NCBI GenBank assembly: GCA_013696525.1
Contig: JACCYK010000212.1
Span: 1 to 10,687 of the forward strand
Direction: 5' to 3'
DNA length: 10,687 nucleotides
Source: Chloroflexia bacterium
Lineage (GTDB): Bacteria > Chloroflexota > Chloroflexia > Thermomicrobiales > UBA6265
The notes under the pieces are model-generated. The model saw nothing but the letters and a program-made list of their open reading frames with translations, had not been told where the DNA came from and did no database searches. Positions within the stretch are counted from its first letter, which is position 1; every line of letters begins with the position of its first letter. Below, piece after piece: positions 1-5,749 of this stretch. A program made the translations under genes and the position numbers.

Positions 1-34
1 GCGTCGATGGGCTCAACATCTCCCCGGCCACTAT

Positions 35-55
35 GAGTCGTGAGTCGTGAGTCGT
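35..55. repeat. Three tandem copies of a 7-bp unit (GAGTCGT)
   Basis: Three exact head-to-tail copies of GAGTCGT occupy positions 35-41, 42-48 and 49-55. The array lies directly in front of the nucleoside hydrolase and contains a possible GTG start at 47. The unit is not a multiple of three, so a change in copy number would put the upstream GTG codons in or out of frame with the gene. It could also be chance, because the array is short. Confidence 0.6.
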
Positions 56-67
56 GAAGATGATGGC

Positions 68-997
68 ATGACGAAGATTCATCTGGACACCGACTTCGGG
101 GGCGACCCGGACGATGCGTGCGCCCTGGCCATGCTCCTGGGCTGGCCAGAGACCGAACTCGTCGGCATCACCACCACGATTGATCCCGGCGGCCAGCGCG
201 CCGCCTATGTCTCGCACTGCCTGAACCTCGCGGGTCGGAACGACATTCCGGTGGCCGCTGGGGCCGAGGTATCGCTCACCACCCGGCAGGTCGCCGAGCC
301 CTTTCTCGACGATGAGCGCTTCTGGCCGCGCACCCTGGCTAGGCGGCCGTCACGACCGGGCGCCGCCCTTGATCTGCTCCAACAAAATATTGATGCTGGA
401 GCGACGATCGTCGCCGTTGGCCCCTACACCAATCTCGCCCTGCTCGAAGTGATGCGGCCGGGAACCCTTGGTCGGGTGCCGGTTATCATCATGGGCGGCT
501 GGGTCCACCCTCCCGCGCCCGGTCTGCCCGCCTGGGGGCCGGAGATGGATTTCAACGTGCAGTGGGATACCCGGGCGGCGGAGATCGTGGCGACATCCGC
601 CGCCGACCTAACGCTCTCCACGCTTCCCGCCACGCTCACCGCCCCGCTCCGGGCCGCCGACCTGCCACAGCTTCAGGCGACGGGGCCGCTCGGCGCCTTG
701 CTCGCCCGCCAGAGCGAAACCTATGGACAAGACCAGAGCATGGCCGATCTTGGGCGCGCTCATCCCGGCCTGCCGGACGATCTGGTGAATTTCCACTGGG
801 ATCCCGTCGCCTGCGCCGTGGCCCTGGGCTGGCCCGGCGCCACTATGGAGGAGATGCACCTCCGGCCCGTGTTAACGGACAACGTCTTGCGCTTCCAGCC
901 CGACCCCGAGGGCAGACCCATGCGCATCGTCGTCGACGTCGACGGCGCCAGCTTCACCGAAGCCTGGCTGACAGCCGTCGCGGCGACACGGCCCTAG
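68..997 (+). CDS. Nucleoside hydrolase (inosine/uridine-preferring family)
   Basis: This is a probable cytosolic purine/pyrimidine ribonucleoside N-ribosidase, hydrolysing nucleosides to base and ribose in salvage or catabolism. The N-terminal Ca2+-binding Asp cluster is clear: DTDFGGDPDDA at residues 7-17, a spaced variant of the usual DTDPGxDDA. GPYTNLA (118-124) and EMDFN (159-163) match the family's middle motifs. The C-terminal motif reads FHWDP (242-246): the Asp is kept, but a Trp sits where many members have the active-site His, with a His one residue earlier. At 309 residues it has the usual length. I chose ATG 68, which has a weak GAAG ribosome site 8 nt upstream. A GTG at 47 would add seven residues but lies inside the heptamer repeat. 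No transporter or kinase for nucleosides is adjacent, so its substrate cannot be inferred from context. Confidence 0.88.
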   Translation: MTKIHLDTDFGGDPDDACALAMLLGWPETELVGITTTIDPGGQRAAYVSHCLNLAGRNDIPVAAGAEVSLTTRQVAEPFLDDERFWPRTLARRPSRPGAALDLLQQNIDAGATIVAVGPYTNLALLEVMRPGTLGRVPVIIMGGWVHPPAPGLPAWGPEMDFNVQWDTRAAEIVATSAADLTLSTLPATLTAPLRAADLPQLQATGPLGALLARQSETYGQDQSMADLGRAHPGLPDDLVNFHWDPVACAVALGWPGATMEEMHLRPVLTDNVLRFQPDPEGRPMRIVVDVDGASFTEAWLTAVAATRP

Positions 998-1107
998 CAA
1001 TGGTCAACGCCGTTCAGCCGCGGTCGGCTCCTAGCCCGGTTGTCGTATGACGCGATGGGCGGGTTTCCTGAGCCATCGTTGGAACAACGTCACGTGTAAT
1101 CGACCGC

Positions 1108-1135
1108 GAAGCGCGGGGCTGAACCCCCACGCTTC
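1108..1135. terminator. Hairpin between convergent genes (terminator or repeated palindrome)
   Basis: GAAGCG at 1108-1113 pairs with CGCTTC at 1130-1135. Inside that, GGGG (1115-1118) pairs with CCCC (1124-1127) around a CTGAA loop. The hairpin lies between the 3' ends of the nucleoside hydrolase (+) and the alpha-hydroxy-acid oxidase (-), where a bidirectional terminator is expected. No T-run follows on either strand, so a dispersed intergenic palindrome (REP-like) is equally possible. A smaller hairpin, CGTTG-GAA-CAACG, lies at 1077-1089. Nothing else is visible in the 998-1167 gap. Confidence 0.5.
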
Positions 1136-1167
1136 ACGGCTGAACGAACGTGGAGGTTGACGGCCAG

Positions 1168-2259
1168 TCATTCTCGGAAAAGTAGTGAGCGCTGCAGGTC
1201 TTGCACCGATTTCAACCCGCAGAGCAGCAGGTCCAGCTCCAGCTCGGCTCGCAGCAGATCGAGCACATGACGCGCCCCCGCTTCCCCGTTGACCGCCAGG
1301 CCCCAGAGCACGGGGCGGCCGATCAGCGTCGCCCGCGCCCCCAGCGCCAGCGCCTTGATCACGTCGGTGCCGCGCCGGATGCCGCCATCCACCAGCACCT
1401 CGATCCGGTCACTGACGGCCTCGACCACGGCCGGCAAGGCGTCCAAGGCCGCGATCGCGCTGTCAAGCTGGCGGCCGCCATGATTGGAGACCAGCACCGC
1501 CCGCGCCCCATGCTCCGCCGCCAGCACCGCATCGGCGGGATGCAAGATCCCCTTCGGCATGATCGGCAACGCGGTGATCGAGGCCAGCCAGTCGAGATCG
1601 GCCCAGCTCAGGCCGGCGTGCCACAACGAGGCAACATAGGAGGCCATGCCGGAGCCGCCGTCGGCGGCGGGAACCAGGCGATGGATCGCGGTTTCGAGGT
1701 TGGCCATCGCCAGACCGGGCGCCAAGCTATAACGGTTCCGCTCGTCCGCCTCGCGCCGGCCCAGCTTCGGCACGTCCACTGTCACCATCAGGGCGCTCGC
1801 CCCCGCCGCTTCCGCCCGCTCGACCAGATCCCGCGTGATGCCGCGATCGGTGAACACGTAAAGCTGGAACCACCACGGACCGGCATCGGGAGCGACGTCC
1901 TCGATCGTGGCGTTCGAGGCCGTGCTCAAGGTGAAGATCGTGCCGGCGGCCTTCGCCGCTCGCGCGGTGGCCAGCTCGCCATCCGCGTGGACCTGTCCAT
2001 GCAGCCCGGTCGGCGCCACCAGGATCGGCATCGAGACCGGCTGGCCCAGCACCGAGGTTGCCAGCGACACCTCACCCGGCCCGGTCAGCACTCGCGGCCG
2101 CAGCCGCCAGCGGCGAAACGCCGCCCGGTTGGCCCGCACCGTCTCCTCATCGCCAGCGCCGCCGGCCACGAAGTCGTAGACCATCGGCGGCAGCGCCTCC
2201 CGCGCCGCCGCTTCGTACTCATGCACGTTGACCGGCACCGCGGCAACGGTATCACCCAC
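1168..2259 (-). CDS. FMN-dependent alpha-hydroxy-acid oxidase/dehydrogenase (lactate/glycolate oxidase family)
   Basis: This TIM-barrel flavoenzyme oxidises an L-2-hydroxy acid (lactate, glycolate or similar) to the 2-keto acid. Counting from the upstream TTG, it keeps the family's catalytic set: MVYDFVAGGAGDE (Tyr30), FQLY (Tyr136), TVD (Asp164), the RR pair at 170-171, PKG (Lys238) and the signature SNHGGRQLD (260-268) with catalytic His262 and Arg265. DGGIRRGTDV (293-302) fits the FMN-phosphate loop. There is no signal peptide or membrane segment, so a soluble oxidase is more likely than a membrane LldD. Length (about 363 residues) is normal. GAGGAG at 2268-2273 serves a run TTG-GTG-GTG with spacings of 2, 5 and 8 nt. 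I chose the last, matching the 8-nt spacing of neighbouring genes; starts at 2262 or 2265 cannot be excluded. Substrate choice cannot be read from the sequence. Confidence 0.92.
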   Translation of the reverse strand: MGDTVAAVPVNVHEYEAAAREALPPMVYDFVAGGAGDEETVRANRAAFRRWRLRPRVLTGPGEVSLATSVLGQPVSMPILVAPTGLHGQVHADGELATARAAKAAGTIFTLSTASNATIEDVAPDAGPWWFQLYVFTDRGITRDLVERAEAAGASALMVTVDVPKLGRREADERNRYSLAPGLAMANLETAIHRLVPAADGGSGMASYVASLWHAGLSWADLDWLASITALPIMPKGILHPADAVLAAEHGARAVLVSNHGGRQLDSAIAALDALPAVVEAVSDRIEVLVDGGIRRGTDVIKALALGARATLIGRPVLWGLAVNGEAGARHVLDLLRAELELDLLLCGLKSVQDLQRSLLFRE

Positions 2260-2350
2260 CACCAACTCTCCTCAGACCATCCCGCCGCCAACCATCAGGG
2301 CATGGCGCTTCGCCGGCGTTGCTTGCTCTCGCTCAGCGCCCGGCCGCCGC

Positions 2351-2379
2351 ATCATGGCACGGTGGTCCCGGCGTCGCAA
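2351..2379 (-). promoter_or_regulatory. Candidate promoter of the alpha-hydroxy-acid oxidase
   Basis: On the minus strand TTGCGA (2374-2379) stands 17 nt before CATGAT (2351-2356). Each box matches 4 of 6 bases of the sigma70 consensus. Transcription would start near 2344, giving a leader of about 80 nt. I found no convincing promoter in this gap for the divergent secreted-protein gene. Confidence 0.4.
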
Positions 2380-2461
2380 TCGGACGATCGCGCGTGATCC
2401 GCTTTTTCAGCGGCCGAACCGTGCGATGATTGCGCGCCGGGTGAGCGTAAGGAGGTACAAG

Positions 2462-3661
2462 ATGATCCGACAGTTGCTTTCCACCCTCGTCGTTGTCGTT
2501 CTCCTCAGCGCTGGCGCGGCGCCGGCACGGCAACATGGGCTGGCCCAAGACACTCCCGCGGCCGCGAGCCCGCGCGCCATGCTGCAACGGATGCCGCTGA
2601 TCGGGCTCGGCGGCGATGCGGCCGGACAGGTCACGTATGCCAACCTGGCGTTGCAAGCCACGGAAACGGGAGTGGAAGTGCCCACGGGCGACCCGGGCCA
2701 ACCGATTCCGGACGACTGGATGGCCGCGGTCGGCACGATGAGCATCCATTCCCGCGCCAGCTTCATGACCCTCCCGGAATGGGAGGAGACCTTCGGCTTC
2801 AGCCTGTTCGACCTCGATCAAGTTGTCGAGTACGCCGCCCCGCCAGATTCGTTTTCACTCTTCCGCGGCCGGTTCGATACCGACGACCTCGTTCGCCACT
2901 GGGCAGCGGAGGGGTATCAGATCCGCGAAACCGACGCCGGCCCCTACTACACGATCCGTGGCGATTTCGAAATCGAAATGGGTTCCGACACTGGCCGCCT
3001 TGTAATGGCATCGGCCAACTACGTGGCGACCCTGGCGCCCGAAACCATCGCCTTCGCTGCAACCGAGCGCCTCATCACCGAGGCTGTCAACCTCGCCGCC
3101 GGTTCGGGCACGTCCTTCGCGGACGAGATTAACGTGACTTCGCTGCTGGACGGCATTCCGGACGATCTCATTTCAGGCACCATCATTCCCGGATCACTGC
3201 TTCTGGCCACGGGCGATCCCGCCGAGTTGCTGACCGAAGACCCAGGGGAGATCGACGTCGACGCGATCGCCACCCGGCTCGCCGACGATGCGGCCGCGGC
3301 GGCGGCGATGCCGCCGCTCACCGTTGCCCTGCTGGGCTCAACCGCGGGTAATCCATTGCCGTCGCCCGCCACCGGTGCGGCCACCCCGGTCGCCGCTATC
3401 CCCGCCGCCCGGGCCGTCGCCGTCCTGGTCACCACCAACGACGCGGCCGCCCGCACGGTGGCCGAGGTCGTCGATGCCCGGCTTCAAGGAAGCGGCGGCG
3501 AGAGCGCCTGGACCGATTTCTTCCCGGCCTGGGAGATCTCGGTGGTGAAGGACGAGCCGGTGGTGACGGTTGAGCTGGAGCTGGCGCCGGAGCGTCCGGC
3601 CTCGATCCTGATCCAGATGCTCTACCGCCGCGAGCTTGGTTTCCTGGCCTGGGCGCCGTAG
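2462..3661 (+). CDS. Secreted protein of unknown function
   Basis: I do not recognise this 399-residue protein. It has a clear Sec signal: a basic MIRQ start, a hydrophobic stretch (residues 5-20) and a plausible cleavage after an Ala-X-Ala-like site around residues 21-28 (APARQHGLAQ). The mature part carries a region with WEETFGFSLFDLDQV and repeated acidic or aromatic patches (about 100-180). It then has an Ala/Pro-rich stretch (about 275-320) and a C-terminal segment rich in beta-branched residues. There is no second membrane helix, no lipobox and no sortase signal. The start is fixed by a perfect AAGGAGGT at 2449-2456, 5 nt before ATG 2462; the open frame reaches back to 2228, but that part overlaps the divergent oxidase. 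It is convergent with modB, with stops 4 nt apart. Release or cell-surface display is inferred from the signal; the function is unknown. Confidence 0.8.
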   Translation: MIRQLLSTLVVVVLLSAGAAPARQHGLAQDTPAAASPRAMLQRMPLIGLGGDAAGQVTYANLALQATETGVEVPTGDPGQPIPDDWMAAVGTMSIHSRASFMTLPEWEETFGFSLFDLDQVVEYAAPPDSFSLFRGRFDTDDLVRHWAAEGYQIRETDAGPYYTIRGDFEIEMGSDTGRLVMASANYVATLAPETIAFAATERLITEAVNLAAGSGTSFADEINVTSLLDGIPDDLISGTIIPGSLLLATGDPAELLTEDPGEIDVDAIATRLADDAAAAAAMPPLTVALLGSTAGNPLPSPATGAATPVAAIPAARAVAVLVTTNDAAARTVAEVVDARLQGSGGESAWTDFFPAWEISVVKDEPVVTVELELAPERPASILIQMLYRRELGFLAWAP

Positions 3662-3716
3662 CGCCTCACCGGCTGGATCTGCCGCCGCCCTCTTGCCGGT
3701 CGCCGCCGGTGAGGCG
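3662..3716. terminator. 12-bp perfect inverted repeat across the convergent gene ends
   Basis: CGCCTCACCGGC at 3662-3673 is the exact reverse complement of GCCGGTGAGGCG at 3705-3716, with 31 nt between. The left arm starts on the base after the secreted-protein stop codon and covers the modB stop; the right arm lies inside the modB coding end. A hairpin here could stop or stabilise both converging transcripts. Neither strand has a T-run after it, so ordinary intrinsic termination is uncertain. Confidence 0.55.
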
Positions 3717-4493
3717 AAATCCGACCAGGATCAGAAGCGAGACGACGAGGAGGACGAACGACATCAGCAACGCGGCCTGGAGGTCGCCGGCGCCGTAGCG
3801 GGCGTAGATCGCCAGCGGCATCGTCTGGGTGATGCCGGGGAAGTTGCCGGCGAACATGATGGTGGCGCCAAACTCGCCGAGCGCCCGCGCCCAGGCAAGC
3901 ACCGCCCCCGCCGCCAGGCCGGGCAGGGCCAGGGGCAGCGTGATCGTGGTGAAGACGCGGACCGGTGAGGCGCCGAGATCGGCGGCGGCGTCCTCCAAAT
4001 CACGATCGACCCGGGCAAAGCCGCTTTGCGCCGCCCGCACGAAGAAGGGAGCGGCGATGAAAACCTGCGCCATGATCACCGCCGCCGGGCTGAAGCCGAT
4101 GGTGATGCCCCATTCGGCGAGCCACTGGCCGACCACGCCGCGCCGCCCAAACGCCATCAACAGCGCGATGCCGGCCACCGCCGGCGGCAGCACGATCGGG
4201 AGATCAACCAGGCTGTCGAGCACCTGGCGGCCGGGGAACGAGCCCCGGGCCAGGATGTACGCCAGCGGTGTCCCCAGCAGGACGATCACGACCATCGCGA
4301 TCGCGGTCGTCACCAGGCTGAGGGTGATCGCCTGGCGCAAGGTGTCGAGCCCGGCCGCGGTGAGGCCGCGGCTCGCCGCCGCCGCCCGGATGACCATCGC
4401 CGCCAGCGGCACCGCCAGGAAGAGCACGAGGAGCGTCGCCGCGGCCCAGACCGCGGGGCCGAATCGATTGGCGCCTAGGTCGCGGCGGGCCAT
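3666..4493 (-). CDS. modB: Molybdate ABC transporter permease ModB
   Basis: This is the inner-membrane channel subunit that would pass molybdate or tungstate from ModA into the cell. Several hydrophobic segments are visible: FGPAVWAAATLLVLFLAVPL near the N-terminus, then TAIAMVVIVLLGTPLAYILA, LVDLPIVLPPAVAGIALLMA and a last one at ALLMSFVLLVVSLLILVG. The ATPase-coupling EAA loop is clear: EDAAADLGASPVRVF, followed by LPLALPGLAAG (about residues 166-196 of 275). DLPIVLPPAVAGIALL and GEFGATIMFAGN are typical of ModB. An upstream ATG pair at 4554-4556 has no ribosome site, whereas ATG 4493 has AAGGA 4 nt upstream; I prefer 4493. It follows modA by 27-90 nt in the same direction. No modC follows, because the next gene converges from the other strand. 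Confidence 0.92.
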   Translation of the reverse strand: MARRDLGANRFGPAVWAAATLLVLFLAVPLAAMVIRAAAASRGLTAAGLDTLRQAITLSLVTTAIAMVVIVLLGTPLAYILARGSFPGRQVLDSLVDLPIVLPPAVAGIALLMAFGRRGVVGQWLAEWGITIGFSPAAVIMAQVFIAAPFFVRAAQSGFARVDRDLEDAAADLGASPVRVFTTITLPLALPGLAAGAVLAWARALGEFGATIMFAGNFPGITQTMPLAIYARYGAGDLQAALLMSFVLLVVSLLILVGFRLTGGDRQEGGGRSSR

Positions 4494-4583
4494 TACTTCC
4501 TTACCACCAAGCGGCCGCGTCAGCGGGCGCCCGGACAGGGCGCGTTCACCCATCATGCCGGTGGGCGCCGTCTGGCCAGCATG

Positions 4584-5504
4584 CTACGGGACCGGACCAA
4601 AGCCATACGCCGCCAGCGTGTCCTGACCATCCCGGCCAAGGAGATAACCGATGAAGGCCGCGCTCAGCCCCGGATCACCCCCGACCACCGGCGCAATCGG
4701 ATAGGTCGCCAGCACATTGACCAGATCGGGAATCTCGATCAACCGCACGGCGTCACCGGCTACCGCCGCGTCCGAGACGTAGACGATGCCGGCATCGGCC
4801 TCGCCAAGCTGGACTTTGGTCAAGACCTCGCGGACATCATCTTCCTCGGAAACGACGTTGGCCGCCACCCGCGCCACGAAATCCTCGCCGTAGCCGGCGC
4901 TGTCGTGGCCCATCAAGCAGATCGCCTGCCGGGCATAGACGCCCACCGGAACCTCCGCTTGGGCAAGGACCAATCGTAGCCCGTCCGTCGCCAAGCCGGC
5001 CGCCGAGGTCAGCCCCGCCGGGTTGTCCGATGGCACGACGATAGCCAGCCGGTTGGAGACGAACATCTCCGGCTCACCCGCGATCAGGCCGGCCTCGACC
5101 GCCGCCATCATCTGGGCCAGGTTAGCGGAAGCGAAGACATCGGCGGTGGCGCCCTCGGTCATTTGCGTCACCAAGGTCTGTGACCCGGCGAAGTTATACG
5201 TGATCTTCAACCCTGGATTGGCCGCTTCCAGGTCAACCTCGATCGCGGTGAAGGCATCAGTCAGGGAAGCGGCGGCAAAGACCGTCAACTCGCCGCCCTC
5301 CGCGGGAAACGCTATCGGGCCCGCGGTCGCAGCCGCCGTCTCCGGTGAGGCTTCACCTTCCGGAGCGGTTGCCGGCTCCGGCCCCGCGCAGGCCCACCCC
5401 GTCCCCTGGGCGAGAGCGCCGGGGGGGCCAGCCAGACCAAGCAGCAGACCGAGCCCAAGCAGAACGACCATGACCGCGCCACGCGCTCCCCGGCTGGTCC
5501 TCAT
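4584..5504 (-). CDS. modA: Molybdate ABC transporter substrate-binding protein ModA
   Basis: This exported binding protein captures molybdate/tungstate oxyanions for ModB. A signal peptide runs from the basic MRTSRGARG through a Leu-rich core to ALA-Q at about 32. A Pro/Ala/Glu-rich linker (about 33-70) follows. The type-2 periplasmic-binding fold then begins with LTVFAAASLTDAF (73-85). Ligand-site motifs are present: AAAS (Ser80), NFAGSQTL (Ser108), VPVGVYA (185-191) and GIVYVSDA (Tyr242). A lone Cys39 follows the signal, but GWAC is not a proper lipobox, so membrane anchoring is uncertain. GAGGAGG lies 8 nt before ATG 5504. It is the first gene of a modAB operon with its own promoter and a palindromic operator candidate upstream. 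Confidence 0.94.
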   Translation of the reverse strand: MRTSRGARGAVMVVLLGLGLLLGLAGPPGALAQGTGWACAGPEPATAPEGEASPETAAATAGPIAFPAEGGELTVFAAASLTDAFTAIEVDLEAANPGLKITYNFAGSQTLVTQMTEGATADVFASANLAQMMAAVEAGLIAGEPEMFVSNRLAIVVPSDNPAGLTSAAGLATDGLRLVLAQAEVPVGVYARQAICLMGHDSAGYGEDFVARVAANVVSEEDDVREVLTKVQLGEADAGIVYVSDAAVAGDAVRLIEIPDLVNVLATYPIAPVVGGDPGLSAAFIGYLLGRDGQDTLAAYGFGPVP

Positions 5505-5549
5505 CCCACTTGCCTCCTCAATGGTCCCGTGGGATCAATGTCAGTAACT

Positions 5550-5572
5550 GAATACTCAACATATGAGTATTC
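5550..5572. promoter_or_regulatory. Perfect 9-bp palindrome, candidate operator of modAB
   Basis: GAATACTCA (5550-5558), a 5-nt centre ACATA, then TGAGTATTC (5564-5572) form a perfect inverted repeat in AT-rich sequence that contrasts with the surroundings. It lies at about +4 to +26 of the predicted modA transcript, where a bound dimeric repressor would block initiation or early elongation. It does not match the E. coli ModE site as I know it (TATATA half-sites), so the regulator is unknown. An mRNA hairpin is the alternative reading. Confidence 0.65.
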
Positions 5573-5582
5573 TTCTGAATCG

Positions 5583-5611
5583 AGCCTATGCCACCCGACC
5601 ATCACTGTCAA
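5583..5611 (-). promoter_or_regulatory. modAB promoter
   Basis: On the minus strand a perfect TTGACA (5606-5611) is separated by 17 nt from TAGGCT (5583-5588). Transcription should start near 5576, leaving a 72-nt leader before modA. No Moco or tungsten-cofactor riboswitch fold is evident in so short a leader. The rest of 5612-5749 shows no gene and no clear terminator for the gene upstream. Confidence 0.65.
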
Positions 5612-5749
5612 GCAGGGTTGGCGGGCAGGTGGGCATGGCCCTCACCAGCAAGAGCGTGGTGCGGTCGGTGGGATGGTGGCATAGCGGTATCGGCGCCGCC
5701 ACCCCGGCCGAGACCAAGAAGCATGATCGAACGCGAGGGAAGCCCCGGC

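Noticed and set aside
1201..2397. 398-residue open frame on + opposite the alpha-hydroxy-acid oxidase
   Set aside because: It is rich in Arg, His, Gln and Pro with no family motifs. The opposite strand carries a full, motif-complete enzyme, so this is a high-GC shadow frame.
2399..2413. CCGCT-TTTTC-AGCGG as a terminator in the 2266-2461 gap
   Set aside because: The stem is 5 bp with the T-run in the loop, and it lies upstream of the secreted-protein gene rather than after any gene.
3829..4626. 265-residue open frame on + opposite modB
   Set aside because: Composition is that of a shadow (Ala/Arg/Ser-rich), and ModB on the other strand is unambiguous.
5505..5576. Molybdenum-cofactor riboswitch in the modA leader
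   Set aside because: The leader is only about 72 nt and is dominated by one simple 9-bp palindrome. The multi-helix Moco aptamer would not fit.
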